From Insolitispirillum peregrinum (GTDB lineage Bacteria > Pseudomonadota > Alphaproteobacteria > Rhodospirillales > Rhodospirillaceae), in assembly GCF_900156605.1 (NCBI RefSeq), contig NZ_FTOA01000004.1, forward strand, positions 496,001 through 560,000: a DNA stretch of 64,000 nt. Reading direction: 5' to 3'. Shown piece after piece: positions 51,177 through 60,189 of this stretch (position 1 is the first letter of the stretch; every line of letters begins with the position of its first letter). The notes below the pieces were generated by a model that was not told the DNA's origin, ran no database searches, and saw nothing but the letters and a program-made list of their open reading frames with translations. Made by a program: the position numbers and the translations under genes.

Positions 51177-52123
51177 CGCAACCTCGGGTTCGCAAGAATG
51201 GCAATGATGTCGGCAATGGTGGTCAGCACCAGAAAGCCAAGGCAAAAGATCATCGCGCAGGTCTGGATCAACGGCAGATCGCGGGTCGCCACCGCATCGA
51301 CCATCAGCTTGGCCACGCCGGGATAGTTGAAAATCGTCTCGACGATGATCACCCCGCCCAGCAGATAGGACAGCGACAGCGCCATGGCGTTGGCAATCGG
51401 CCCCAGCGCATTCGGCAGGGCATGACGCATGACAATCCGCCCCCGCGACGCGCCTTTCAGCAGGGCCATTTCGGCATAGGGGGTGTTGAGGGTTTCAACC
51501 ACCGCCGCCCGGGTCATGCGGATCATCTGGGCCGACACCACAAAGGTCAGGGTAATCACCGGCATGGCAAACACGCGCAGCAATTCACCCAAAGAATGGA
51601 CTTCATTGGCAAAGGCCAGCGCCGGCAGCCAGCCCAGCGACACCGAGAAAATCAGCACGGCGGTGGTGGCGACCATGAATTCGGGGATCGAGATCAGGCC
51701 GATGGTACACAACGTCACCACCCGGTCATACAACGACCCGCGCAGCATGGCCGAGGTAATCCCCAGAAACAGCGACAGCGGCACGGCGAACAGGGTGGTC
51801 ACCGCCGCCAGCTTCAGGGTATTGATCAACCGCCCACCAATCAGGTCCATGATCGGACGCCCGTTGGCATAGGAGGTACCAAAGTCACCGGTCAACAGGC
51901 CCAGCAACCAGCGGCCATAGCGAAAAATCGCCGGATCATCGAGGTGCATCGCCTTGCGCAGACCAGCCACGGCCTCAGGCGTGGCAGCCTGACCCAACAG
52001 GATCGACGCGGTATCACCGGGGAGCATCGAGGTGGCAAAAAACACCGCAAACGACACGATCAGCAGCGTTATCACTGCGATCCCCAGTCGTCCGGCGATA
52101 AGGGAAAGAACCTGACTTTTCAC
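51173..52123 (-). CDS. Peptide-type ABC transporter permease (DppB-like)
   Basis: A GTG start at 52123 (VKSQVLSLIAGRLG) with GGGAGCAGG upstream gives 316 residues; an ATG further upstream lies in the leader. DppB features: TLLIVSFAVFFATSMLPGD at the N-terminus, the periplasmic TPEAVAGLRKAMHLDDP segment and the EAA loop VVETLNTPYAEMALLKGASRGRIVMRHALPNAL. The substrate set (peptide, opine, amine) is not defined by sequence. Confidence 0.9.
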   Translation of the reverse strand: MKSQVLSLIAGRLGIAVITLLIVSFAVFFATSMLPGDTASILLGQAATPEAVAGLRKAMHLDDPAIFRYGRWLLGLLTGDFGTSYANGRPIMDLIGGRLINTLKLAAVTTLFAVPLSLFLGITSAMLRGSLYDRVVTLCTIGLISIPEFMVATTAVLIFSVSLGWLPALAFANEVHSLGELLRVFAMPVITLTFVVSAQMIRMTRAAVVETLNTPYAEMALLKGASRGRIVMRHALPNALGPIANAMALSLSYLLGGVIIVETIFNYPGVAKLMVDAVATRDLPLIQTCAMIFCLGFLVLTTIADIIAILANPRLR

Positions 52124-52490
52124 ACACCTGCTCCCTGGATTTGTACTGCTTGCTGCGAGGATGGTTCCCTGCCAGAGGACACCGCCTCGAAGGTACAGGA
52201 AGGGGGTCGGCCCCGGGTTGCTCCGGCGGGGGCACAAACGGCGCACGCACACGCACGGTCTGGCAAGTATCCTGCTGTTCCCTGACAGAAAACGACCCAT
52301 TTCCTCGAACACTTGTTCATGAAACAGGAATGCCTCTAGCACTTATGCGCAACGGAAAACAGGAAACAATGGTCCGACAATCGTTTCATGTCATATGAAA
52401 CACCCCACCCCGTCCGGATGGGCTGGCGTCGGGAACGGGACCAGACCAGGCTGGCCCCGTTTCCTGATGACGCCCTGAGGGTAACGCGCC
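52124..52490 (-). promoter_or_regulatory. Gap between binding-protein and permease genes with stem-loops
   Basis: About 365 bases. A 14-base arm stem (GGGAACGGGACCAG 52431-52444 with CTGGCCCCGTTTCC 52451-52464; most pairs hold) lies 27 bases after the binding-protein stop, and a 7 bp stem GTTTCAT/ATGAAAC lies at 52383-52401. Neither has a T-tract, so they look like message-protecting or attenuating stems between the highly expressed binding protein and the permeases. Confidence 0.5.
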
Positions 52491-54101
52491 TTAGCCTTCC
52501 AGCCAGACGTACTCGGCAAAGGCATAGCCCATCATGCCACCCAGCGGATTCGGCTCCAGACCGTTCAGCTTCCTGGAGTGGGCGGCAACGTTGGCCATGT
52601 AGGTCGGGATGATGGTCCCGGCGTTTTCCGACACCAGACCCTGCATTTCGCCGTAGATTTCCTTGCGCTTGGCGTTGTCCAGCTCGGCACGGGCTTCGAC
52701 CAGCAGCTTGTCGAACCGTTCGGACTTGAAGCGGCTTTCGTTCCACGCTGCTTCCCCGGCATAGAACAGCGAGAACAGCAGGTCAGCGGTCGGGCGCGGG
52801 TTGATGTTGCCGAAGTGGATCGGCGCCTTCAGCCAGTAGTTATCCCAGTAACCATCGGCCGGAACGCGCTGGACATCAAGCTTCATGCCGATTTCCGACG
52901 CCGACTGTTGCAGGATCATCGCCATGTCGATCGACACGTCGGCGGCTTCGGACGCCACCACCGGCAGGGTCTGCCCCATCACCCCGGCCTTTTGCAGCAG
53001 GTGCTTGGCCTTGTCCGGATCATAGGCCTTGGGCTTCAGATCGGTGTTGCAATAGGGGTTGATCGGGGAAATCGGCTGATCGTTGGCGATGCTGCCGACG
53101 CCACGCAGGGCGGCTTTCAGGATCTGTTCGCGGTTGATCAGGTACTTCAGACCGTCAACAAAATCCTTCTGGTTACCCGGTGCCATGTCCAGACGGACAT
53201 TGAGGTTGGTGTAGGCGCCGGACATGGTCTTTTGCACCACCACATCCGGGCGGTTTTCCACCAGACGGATCGAACGCGGGCCGATGGTGATCAGGTGGAT
53301 ATCGCCCGACAGCAGGGCATTGACGCGGGCGTTTTCGTCCGGGATGCCAAAGAATTCAAAGCTGTCGACGTGGGCGCCCTGCGCCTTGAAGTAATCGGTG
53401 TTCTTTTTCATGATCGAGCGCACGCCCGGCTCGAAGGTTTCGAGCTTGAATGCCCCGGTGCCGACGCCCTTGCTGAAGTCGGTGGTGCCGTTCTGCACGA
53501 TCATGAAGTGGTGCATCGCCAGAATGGTCGGCAGGTCAGCGTTGGCGCTGGTCAGGGTGATCTGCACGGTGCGCGGATCAATCGCCTTCACGTCGCTCAT
53601 CTGCTTGGCGATCTTGGCCACCTTGGAGCCAACCGCCGGGTCGAGGTGACGCTTCAGCGAGTACACCACGTCGTCGGCATCGAGCGTCTTGCCGTCGTGG
53701 AACTGCACGCCCTTGCGCAGGGTGACGGTCCACACCAGCGCGTCCTTGGTGTCCAGCGCTTCGGCCAGCTCGAACTGCGGGAAGCCGCTCTTGTCGAGGA
53801 AGGTCAGGCGGTTGTACAGCGCGCAACAGCGCACATAGTCGGTTGACAGCGAAGCCTTGGCCGGGTCGAGGGTGTCGGCGTTCGACGACGAATAGCCCAC
53901 CGCCTTCAGGTGCCCACCAGACACCGGGGTGGCAGCGACGGCCGACATGGCGCGACCCAGAATGGTCCCGCCGACCGAAGTCGCGATACCGCCTGCCGCC
54001 ATCATTTTCAACAGGTCACGACGGCTGGCGCCCCGGCGGATAGCATCTTCCACCATGGCGTTATCGGCTGCGGTCCAGTTCACAATCTTAGAATCGGTCA
54101 T
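52491..54101 (-). CDS. Peptide-type (SBP_bac_5) periplasmic binding protein, Tat-exported
   Basis: A 536-residue family 5 binding protein. Instead of a Sec signal it has a twin-arginine motif, SRRDLLKMMAAGG near residues 26-38, and an alanine-rich stretch ending near AVAATPVS, so it is likely exported folded through Tat. The family core is present: TLRKGVQFHDGKTLDADDVVYSLKR and GTGAFKLETF. It is first in the operon with dppBC and dppDF. The neighbouring aminotransferase and oxidase genes suggest an amine, opine or modified amino acid as ligand. Confidence 0.9.
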   Translation of the reverse strand: MTDSKIVNWTAADNAMVEDAIRRGASRRDLLKMMAAGGIATSVGGTILGRAMSAVAATPVSGGHLKAVGYSSSNADTLDPAKASLSTDYVRCCALYNRLTFLDKSGFPQFELAEALDTKDALVWTVTLRKGVQFHDGKTLDADDVVYSLKRHLDPAVGSKVAKIAKQMSDVKAIDPRTVQITLTSANADLPTILAMHHFMIVQNGTTDFSKGVGTGAFKLETFEPGVRSIMKKNTDYFKAQGAHVDSFEFFGIPDENARVNALLSGDIHLITIGPRSIRLVENRPDVVVQKTMSGAYTNLNVRLDMAPGNQKDFVDGLKYLINREQILKAALRGVGSIANDQPISPINPYCNTDLKPKAYDPDKAKHLLQKAGVMGQTLPVVASEAADVSIDMAMILQQSASEIGMKLDVQRVPADGYWDNYWLKAPIHFGNINPRPTADLLFSLFYAGEAAWNESRFKSERFDKLLVEARAELDNAKRKEIYGEMQGLVSENAGTIIPTYMANVAAHSRKLNGLEPNPLGGMMGYAFAEYVWLEG

Positions 54102-54364
54102 CGGAGCTCCCCATGAATTGAACGTGAAACGTCATCACTCTGGCGTATGGCGGCCTGCCCCGCAGGGTCTTGGGCCTTGCCATTGATCCGCCGCTGGCGG
54201 ACCCATGCCTTCCTGGTCTGTTCGCATCCCACGACCCTGTTTGTTTTTTGAGCGGGCCGCTTTTTTATGCCATTCCAGTGTCGCCATTTTGAAACACCAG
54301 AGCTGCCGAATTACAGCCCCCCCACGGCAGAATATGTTGAAGTTGGTGGCCGCGACAGTATTTC
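54102..54364. other. Intergenic region, promoter of the transport operon
   Basis: About 260 bases between the terminator after the aminotransferase gene and the binding-protein start; GGGGAG precedes the start at 54101. No other feature is clear. Confidence 0.35.
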
Positions 54365-54398
54365 AAAAGGGGGGCGCGACGAGCACACCCCCCTTTTT
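54365..54398. terminator. Terminator after the aminotransferase gene
   Basis: AAAAGGGGGG (54365-54374) pairs with CCCCCCTTTT (54388-54397) with a 13-base loop. On the minus strand it comes just after the stop at 54407; on the plus strand T5 follows the stem. Confidence 0.65.
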
Positions 54399-54406
54399 CG
54401 CGCCTG

Positions 54407-55786
54407 TTACGCCAGAGCAGCCCGCACGTCCGGGTCTTCCAGCGTCTGATCCAAAGTCAGCTTAGTCCGTTGAATAATCGCATCAATATCGCTATCAGTG
54501 CAGCACAGCGGCGGGGCATATCCCAGCACGCCATCGGCAAAGGCACGGATCACCAGACCGTTGTTCCACGCGCGGTCGAAAATGCGGCGGGACGGCTGGG
54601 CAGCGGCAGGGAATGGCGTCTTTTTTTCCTTGTCGACCACCAGTTCAATCGCCGCCAACATGCCGCGACCGCGCACATCGCCCACCAATGGGTGGTTTTT
54701 CAGGCTATTGAGGCCCTCCATCAGCCGTGCCCCGGCCTTGCGACCGTTTTCCAGCAGGCCGCCTTCGTACAGGCGCAGCACTTCCAGCCCCACCGCTGCC
54801 GACACCGGATGCGCCGAGTAGGTGTAGCCATGACCGACCGCGCTGCTGCCTGCCCCGTCGGCCAGTGTCTGGTAGACGTGCTCGCTCATGAACACCGCCC
54901 CCATCGGCACGTAGCCAGAGGTCAAACCCTTGGCAACAGTCAGGAAATCCGGCACCACGTCGTCTTCCGAACAGGCAAACAGCGGGCCGGTACGGCCGAA
55001 TCCGGTGATCACTTCGTCGGCAACAAACAGGATGTCCAGCTCGCGGCACACATCGCGCATCGCCTTCATCCAGCCGGTCGGCGGCACCAGTACACCACCC
55101 GATCCCTGGATCGGCTCGGCATAAAATGCTGCCACCCGTTCCGGCCCGCCCAGCTCGGCGACCTTTTGCCGCAACTGCGCCACCGAGGCAGCAATCACCG
55201 CCGCCGGGTCCGAGCCGACCGGATTGCGGTAAACGTTGTGCGACGGAATTTTATGCTGCCAGGCATAGGGCACACTGAAACCGGCATGGAAGGCTGGCAG
55301 TGCGGTCAGGCCCGCACCGATGGTCGACGAGCCGTGATAGCCCTGTTCCAGCGAAATGAACTGGTCCTTGGCAGCCTTGCCGCGCATGTTCCAGTAATAG
55401 CGGATGAAGCGGATGGTGCTGTCCACCGCGTCCGAACCGCCCAGAGTGAAATAGACGTGGTTCAGGTCGCCCGGTGCCCGCTTGGCCAGCTCGGCGGCCA
55501 GTTCGATGGCAGGCTCGGAGCCCAGACCGAAATAGCCGGTGGCATAGGGCAGCGTACGCAACTGCTTGGCCGCCGCTTCGACAATGCTTTCATGGCCATA
55601 GCCCGCATTGACGCACCACAGGCCGGCAAAGCCGTCTACCAGTTGGTGGCCGGTGGAATCGGTCACCGTCGCGCCCGACGCCGACGCAATCACCCGCACA
55701 CCCAGTTGTTCATGCGTCCGGTACGAGGCAACCGGATGCACCAGATGGGCACGGTCAAGGTCAATCAGGGAAGTGCTCACAATCAT
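54407..55786 (-). CDS. Class III (omega) aminotransferase
   Basis: A 459-residue PLP enzyme with GGAG before the ATG. Motifs: GLWCVNAGYGHESIVEAA near residue 54, YFTLGGSDAVDSTIRF, the aspartate that binds the pyridine nitrogen in LFVADEVITGFGRTG, and the Schiff-base lysine in LTVAKGLTSGYVPMG. The family transfers terminal amino groups from amines, GABA, beta-alanine or taurine to pyruvate or 2-oxoglutarate. With the two aldehyde dehydrogenases and the amine-type oxidase nearby, it suits a diamine or omega-amino-acid pathway. Confidence 0.88.
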   Translation of the reverse strand: MIVSTSLIDLDRAHLVHPVASYRTHEQLGVRVIASASGATVTDSTGHQLVDGFAGLWCVNAGYGHESIVEAAAKQLRTLPYATGYFGLGSEPAIELAAELAKRAPGDLNHVYFTLGGSDAVDSTIRFIRYYWNMRGKAAKDQFISLEQGYHGSSTIGAGLTALPAFHAGFSVPYAWQHKIPSHNVYRNPVGSDPAAVIAASVAQLRQKVAELGGPERVAAFYAEPIQGSGGVLVPPTGWMKAMRDVCRELDILFVADEVITGFGRTGPLFACSEDDVVPDFLTVAKGLTSGYVPMGAVFMSEHVYQTLADGAGSSAVGHGYTYSAHPVSAAVGLEVLRLYEGGLLENGRKAGARLMEGLNSLKNHPLVGDVRGRGMLAAIELVVDKEKKTPFPAAAQPSRRIFDRAWNNGLVIRAFADGVLGYAPPLCCTDSDIDAIIQRTKLTLDQTLEDPDVRAALA

Positions 55787-55795
55787 TTCTCCAGA

Positions 55796-56656
55796 TCAGC
55801 CCAAAGCCTGATTGGCCAGGGCAAAGGTACGGGCAACAGCCGATCCGATCGGGGCAACTGGCTCGCCGCGCCGCATCACCACACCGCCACCGACATGGGC
55901 CAGACCGATCTCGCTCAGCCAGGGGGACAGGCCGGTGTCTTCGGTGGTATCAACGCGCAGGAACGCACCGGGACGCGCGGCGATGCAGAAGGAAATCAGC
56001 GCCTTGGCCTGATCGGCAGAGGCGGCCACCACCGGCCCGATCACCTCGCCCCGGCCAAAGGCACGCAGGGCGGCAAAGCCGACAATTGCCCCGTCGCGGC
56101 GCAGCACCGCAAACCGGCCGACCGACCGCAGGTAGGCCAGCAGTCCCGAACGGTCGCCGCCAAAGGCCGCCGTATCCAGCGCAATCAGGGCCGCCAGATC
56201 GACATCGCTTTCAAAGGCCACCGCGTCCGGGGCGATGCTTTCCGGCATTGCCGGCGCACCTGCGGGGATGCCCTGATGCTGCATCACCGTGCCGGTGCGC
56301 ACAAAGCCCAGCTTTTCGTACAGCGGCAGGCCATCAGTGGTGGCCACCAGCCGCAGCGGGCGGTCAGCGGCCAGTTCAAACGCCGCATCCATCAACTTGC
56401 GGCCCAGACCGCGCCCGCGCATCGATTCATCAACGATCACCATGTTGATGGTCGCGCAATCAGTGCCATAGCAGGTGGTCAGCACGGTTCCGACCAGCCG
56501 TTCGCCGTCTTCGACCGCCACCACACCGGCACTGAGGTCCAGCGCCATGCGCCAGTCTTCCAGACGGTGCGGCCACACGGCTTGCCGCGACAAGGCCAGC
56601 GCACCGTCAAGATGCGACGGCAGGAATGCCACAAGATCAATTTGGGTTGCTTGCAT
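55796..56656 (-). CDS. Tandem GNAT-family N-acetyltransferase
   Basis: A 286-residue protein with GAGGAT before the ATG. The N-terminal GNAT domain has the acetyl-CoA motif INMVIVDESMRGRGLGRKLMD (R/Q-x-x-G-x-G/A form) and LYEKLGFVRTG. A second, degenerate GNAT-like half follows (FAVLRRDGAIVGFAALRAFG, VIGPVVAASADQAKALI). It is encoded 9 bases upstream of the aminotransferase gene and probably in the same transcript. The substrate may be an amine from the same pathway. Confidence 0.82.
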   Translation of the reverse strand: MQATQIDLVAFLPSHLDGALALSRQAVWPHRLEDWRMALDLSAGVVAVEDGERLVGTVLTTCYGTDCATINMVIVDESMRGRGLGRKLMDAAFELAADRPLRLVATTDGLPLYEKLGFVRTGTVMQHQGIPAGAPAMPESIAPDAVAFESDVDLAALIALDTAAFGGDRSGLLAYLRSVGRFAVLRRDGAIVGFAALRAFGRGEVIGPVVAASADQAKALISFCIAARPGAFLRVDTTEDTGLSPWLSEIGLAHVGGGVVMRRGEPVAPIGSAVARTFALANQALG

Positions 56657-57033
56657 AGGTTCAGATCCTCGTTACGACCTCCTTCTGTTGTAGCCGAAGA
56701 CGCAGAGGAGATGGTTCCGTGGATCGGGGGGCAACGGCATAGCCAAGCACCGCAACGCACCCGAACGGCATCTTATGCTGTGCAGGCCGGGCGTCTCCGT
56801 TCGCCGGGGCCCCGTGAAGACGCCGCAATCATCCCGCCGCCAAACAGTCTGCCAAAACAGCCCCTTGATACAACACATTCTGCTTTGCAGCCGGGCAATT
56901 CAGTCCTGCACGCTGGCGCACCCCCCCTATGATGAAGTGCAGGGACAGAGCACGACCTGATGATCGTCACGCCGGTTGCTCCCCGCCCCCCTTCCCCGCC
57001 TCCTCCCCGCACAACGAGCAAGGACTGTCGGCC
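56657..57033. other. Divergent intergenic region of about 375 bases
   Basis: Lies between the minus-strand GNAT gene and the plus-strand dehalogenase gene and should hold both promoters. Composition is mixed. I see no strong inverted repeat and no supported gene. Confidence 0.4.
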
Positions 57034-57702
57034 ATGACCACCTTCCGCCCGAAGTACATCACCTTTGACTGCTACGGCACCCTGATCAACTTCCAGATGG
57101 CCGAAGCCGCCCGTGACCTGTACGGCGCGCAGCTCGACGAAGCCCGCATGCAGCAGGTCATCAAGAATTTCTCGGCCTATCGCTTTGACGAAATCATGGG
57201 CGACTGGAAGCCCTATGCCGAGGTGGTGCACAACTCGCTGGAACGCACCTGCAAGCGCAACGGTCTGGAATTCCGCGACGAAGACGCCAAAATGATCTAC
57301 GAGCGCGTGCCGACATGGGGTCCGCATGCCGACGTTCCCGCCGGGCTGGCCAAGGTTGCCAGGGAAATCCCGCTGGTGGCGCTGTCGAACGCCATGAACT
57401 GCCAGATCATGTCCAACGTCGAAAAGCTGGGCGCGCCGTTCCACGCCGTCTATACCGCCGAGCAGGCGAACGCCTACAAGCCGCGTTTCCAGGCATTCGA
57501 GTACATGTTCGACATGCTGAACTGCAACCCCGAAGACATCCTGCACGTCTCGTCGTCGTTCCGGTACGACCTGATGTCGGCCCATGATCTGGGGATCAAG
57601 AACAAGGTGTGGGTCAACCGTGGTCACGAACCGGCCAACCCGTACTATGGTTACACCGAAATCGCCGACATCTCCGGCCTCGCCGGGGTGGTCGGGCTGT
57701 AA
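57034..57702 (+). CDS. HAD-superfamily haloacid dehalogenase type II-like hydrolase
   Basis: The ATG at 57034 (MTTFRPKYI) gives 222 residues. HAD motifs: nucleophile TFDCYGTLINF, ALSNAMN (motif II serine), the lysine in ANAYKPRFQAFEYM, and HVSSSFRYDLMSAHDLG (acidic motif). The DxYGTL form of motif I is that of 2-haloacid dehalogenases type II, though many relatives act on other substrates. It is 79 bases upstream of the FAD oxidase gene with a strong stem-loop between, so the two are probably co-transcribed. Confidence 0.85.
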   Translation: MTTFRPKYITFDCYGTLINFQMAEAARDLYGAQLDEARMQQVIKNFSAYRFDEIMGDWKPYAEVVHNSLERTCKRNGLEFRDEDAKMIYERVPTWGPHADVPAGLAKVAREIPLVALSNAMNCQIMSNVEKLGAPFHAVYTAEQANAYKPRFQAFEYMFDMLNCNPEDILHVSSSFRYDLMSAHDLGIKNKVWVNRGHEPANPYYGYTEIADISGLAGVVGL

Positions 57703-57710
57703 CGCTCCCC

Positions 57711-57753
57711 TGAGGGACGCGCCGCAGGACAGTGGTCCGGCGGCGCGTCCTCA
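57711..57753 (+). promoter_or_regulatory. Strong intergenic stem-loop
   Basis: GACGCGCCGC (57716-57725) pairs with GCGGCGCGTC (57740-57749), extended by TGAGG/CCTCA with one bulge, and an inner GGAC/GTCC. There is no T-tract. It lies between the dehalogenase and oxidase genes and may set their relative message levels. Confidence 0.55.
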
Positions 57754-57781
57754 AGACCAACTTTAGACACGGGCGCAGGCC

Positions 57782-59056
57782 ATGAAGTTCGAGTCCTATT
57801 GGCACGACAGTACCCCTCCGTTTACCAGCGCGGCCAGCGGGCCGGTCGAGGGTGAGTATGATGTTGCAGTGATCGGCGGCGGCTTTACCGGCCTGTCGGC
57901 GGCGCGCACGCTGGCCAGGGCTGGCGCCCGTGTGGTGGTGCTGGAGGCCGGGCACGTCGGTTGCGGCGCGTCGGGACGCAACGGCGGCCACCTGAACAAC
58001 GGGCTGGCCCACAGCTTCCTTACCGCCAAGGCCCACCTTGGGGCCGAACAGGCCAAGGCGCTGTATCGCGCCCTTGATGATTCCATCGACACCATCGAAC
58101 AGATCATCGCCGAAGAAACCATCGACTGCGATTTCCGCCGCTCGGGCAAGCTGAAGCTCGCCTCCAAGCCGCAGCACTTCGACGCCATCGCCCGCAACTT
58201 TGAGGCCATTCACGCCGAAGTCGATCCCGACACCGCCCTGTTGTCCCCCAAGGATCTGGAGCAGGAAGTCGGTGCCCCGTTCCACGGGGCGATGCTGTCC
58301 AAAAAAAGCGCCATGATGCACATGGGCCGCTATGTGGTCGGCCTCGCCACCGCCAGCACCCGCCATGGCGCGGTGATCTTTGAACAGGCCCCGGTCACTG
58401 CCCATGTGCAAAACGCTGGCAAACACACCCTGACCACCCCACGAGGCACCGTGCGGGCCAATCAGGTGCTGGTCGCCACCGGGGCCTATACCTCTGGCCC
58501 GTTCGGCTATTTCCGCCGCCGGGTCATTTCGGTCGGCAGTTTCCTGATTGCCACCCGCCCGTTGAGTGCCGCCGAAATCGCCAGTGTGGTTCCCGGCAAC
58601 CGCACCTATGTCACCTCGATGAACATCGGCAACTATTTCCGCCTGTCCCCCGACAACCGGCTGATCTTTGGTGGCCGCGCACGCTTCTCCGCCACCTCCG
58701 ACCAGCGGTCGGATGCCAAAAGCGGCGCCATCCTGCGCGAGGCGATGGTCAACCTTTTCCCGCAGTTATCCACAGTCGACATCGACTACTGCTGGGGCGG
58801 ACTGGTGGACATGACCAAGGACCGTTACCCGCGTGCGGGCTACGTCGATGGCGTGTGGTACGCCATGGGATATTCCGGCCACGGGGCGCAACTGTCGTCG
58901 CATCTGGGCATGATCATGGCCGAGGCGATGCTGGGCCGCGAAGACCGCAACCCGCTGAAGGGCCTCGACTGGCCCGCCGTCCCCGGCCACTTCGGCAAGC
59001 CGTGGTTCCTGCCGCTGGTCGGGATGTATTACAAGTTTCTCGACAAGATTCAGTGA
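57782..59056 (+). CDS. FAD-dependent amine/amino-acid oxidase (PuuB-like)
   Basis: A 424-residue DAO-family flavoprotein starting MKFESYWHDST. FAD motif VAVIGGGFTGLSAARTLARAGARVVVLEAG near residue 28, then GCGASGRNGGHLNNGL, and the C-terminal WYAMGYSGHGAQLSSHLG. The N-terminal SYWHDST and the GASGRNGG-type loop resemble gamma-glutamylputrescine oxidase (PuuB) and relatives. It likely oxidises an amine to an aldehyde that the PuuC-like dehydrogenase at 61.7 kb could take on. PuuA and PuuD are not in the window, so the true substrate is open. Confidence 0.82.
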   Translation: MKFESYWHDSTPPFTSAASGPVEGEYDVAVIGGGFTGLSAARTLARAGARVVVLEAGHVGCGASGRNGGHLNNGLAHSFLTAKAHLGAEQAKALYRALDDSIDTIEQIIAEETIDCDFRRSGKLKLASKPQHFDAIARNFEAIHAEVDPDTALLSPKDLEQEVGAPFHGAMLSKKSAMMHMGRYVVGLATASTRHGAVIFEQAPVTAHVQNAGKHTLTTPRGTVRANQVLVATGAYTSGPFGYFRRRVISVGSFLIATRPLSAAEIASVVPGNRTYVTSMNIGNYFRLSPDNRLIFGGRARFSATSDQRSDAKSGAILREAMVNLFPQLSTVDIDYCWGGLVDMTKDRYPRAGYVDGVWYAMGYSGHGAQLSSHLGMIMAEAMLGREDRNPLKGLDWPAVPGHFGKPWFLPLVGMYYKFLDKIQ

Positions 59057-59393
59057 TCACCAGAGTCCCGGACCGGCATCAGAGGGGGCGGCAGCATCGT
59101 ACAGGTGGCCGCCCCTTGCGCTCGTAGCCAGTCATGGAACGCCTGTACCGCTGGCGACAGGGCACCGGCCCGGTGCAAAATGAAATAGGTTCCCGAAACG
59201 GCCTGAGCCGTGGCAAACGGTGCCACCAACCGCCCGGCAGCGAGACAGCGGGCGGCGGCACCACCGCCACCCCCAGCCCATCCTCGGCCGCTTGCAGAGC
59301 CACAAAGGTATGATCCACCGCCGCCAACGTAAAACTGCCATGACGGGCAGCGGCATCAAACGCACGCAGGGCATTCAGGGGCGGCAGGCGCAT
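59050..59393 (-). pseudogene. GcvA-type lysR regulator, internally deleted and frameshifted
   Basis: Reading the minus strand from ATG 59393 gives MRLPPLNALRAFDAAARHGSFTLAA, the start of a GcvA-like LysR helix-turn-helix. The next codons jump straight to VDHTFVALQAAEDGLGVAVV, which belongs to the end of the effector domain, so about 185 residues are missing. A further frameshift near the GTGGTGCCG run is needed to read the proper C-terminus AARCLAAGRLVAPF, GTYFILHRAG and AFHDWLRAQG, ending at TGA 59052-59050. It probably once regulated the adjacent oxidase gene, with which its 3' end is convergent. Confidence 0.8.
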
Positions 59394-59496
59394 GGCACAG
59401 TTTTTCTCACACAAGCAAACCACTAAACTCGTTTGAAGACCTGCCGGACCGCCGCCTACAGTAACGGTCAGTTCTGGTGTTCCTTGCGAGTTTATC

Positions 59497-60003
59497 ATGA
59501 TTTCTCACCCCGTTATCCTGCGTTCTGCCACCCCCGACGACCTGCCGGAGATTACCCGCCTGTACGGCCATTACGTCACCACCTCCACCGCCACCTTTGA
59601 CACTGAACCGCCCTCTGTTGAGAAAATAGCCGGGCGAATGGCCGCCATCCGCCAGATCAAGGCCCCCTTTCTGGTCGCCGAGGTTGATGGCGAGCTGGCG
59701 GGCTATGCCTATGCCACCGCCTATCGCCCGCGCCCGGCCTATGCCGGGACGGTGGAAAACTCACTGTATCTGGCACCGCACCACACCGGGCGAGGACTGG
59801 GCCGCCTCCTGCTGAACCACCTGATCGCCGACTGCCAGCAAACAGGCTTTCGCCAGATGATTGCCGTCGTTGCGGGCAGCGACAACATCGCCTCACTGGC
59901 CTTGCACCAGTCCTGCGGCTTTGTGGTGGCCGGACGGTTGACCAATGTCGGCTACAAGTTTGATCGCTGGCTGGACACCACCCTGCTACAGAGAGCCTTA
60001 TGA
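59497..60003 (+). CDS. GNAT N-acetyltransferase, phosphinothricin-acetyltransferase type
   Basis: A 168-residue GNAT enzyme. It has RSATPDDLPEITRLYGHYVTTSTATFDTEPPS, FLVAEVDGELAGYAYATAYRPRPAY and the acetyl-CoA loop HHTGRGLGRLLLNHL, followed by NIASLALHQSCGFVVAGRLTNVGYKFDRWLDT, the pattern of the Pat/MddA group that acetylates phosphinothricin, methionine sulfoximine or methionine sulfone. Its native substrate is uncertain. Confidence 0.85.
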   Translation: MISHPVILRSATPDDLPEITRLYGHYVTTSTATFDTEPPSVEKIAGRMAAIRQIKAPFLVAEVDGELAGYAYATAYRPRPAYAGTVENSLYLAPHHTGRGLGRLLLNHLIADCQQTGFRQMIAVVAGSDNIASLALHQSCGFVVAGRLTNVGYKFDRWLDTTLLQRAL

Positions 60004-60098
60004 GCCTGCCCTTTCGCTGGCTGTGCCTCAGCCGGATCGGCACCTGCCGTGCCACCATGGCCTATTCCGCCACCCTGCTGAAACAGGCACATCCATGA
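60000..60098 (+). CDS. Possible 32-codon small open frame after the acetyltransferase gene
   Basis: An ATG overlapping the acetyltransferase stop (ATGA) opens a short frame, MSLPFRWLCLSRIGTC and on to QAHP. The overlap is the usual sign of translational coupling, but the peptide resembles nothing I recognise and could be a chance frame or the remnant of a longer gene. Confidence 0.2.
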   Translation: MSLPFRWLCLSRIGTCRATMAYSATLLKQAHP

Positions 60099-60132
60099 TG
60101 CCCTGACTCAAAAGCAAACCCCAAAAAGTAAA

Positions 60133-60160
60133 CCAGCGCCGGGAGGGGAACCGGCGCTGG
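60133..60160. terminator. Terminator between convergent acetyltransferase and gabD genes
   Basis: A perfect 10 bp stem CCAGCGCCGG with CCGGCGCTGG and an 8-base loop. On the minus strand TTTACTTTTT follows; on the plus strand a T-rich CTTTCTTCT follows. It probably ends the minus-strand gene at 60190 and perhaps both. Confidence 0.7.
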
Positions 60161-60189
60161 CTTTCTTCTCATCTGCACGAGGCTGGTGT

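Noticed and set aside
54470-56932. 820-codon plus-strand open frame
   Set aside because: Antisense to the aminotransferase and GNAT genes; composition typical of shadow frames.
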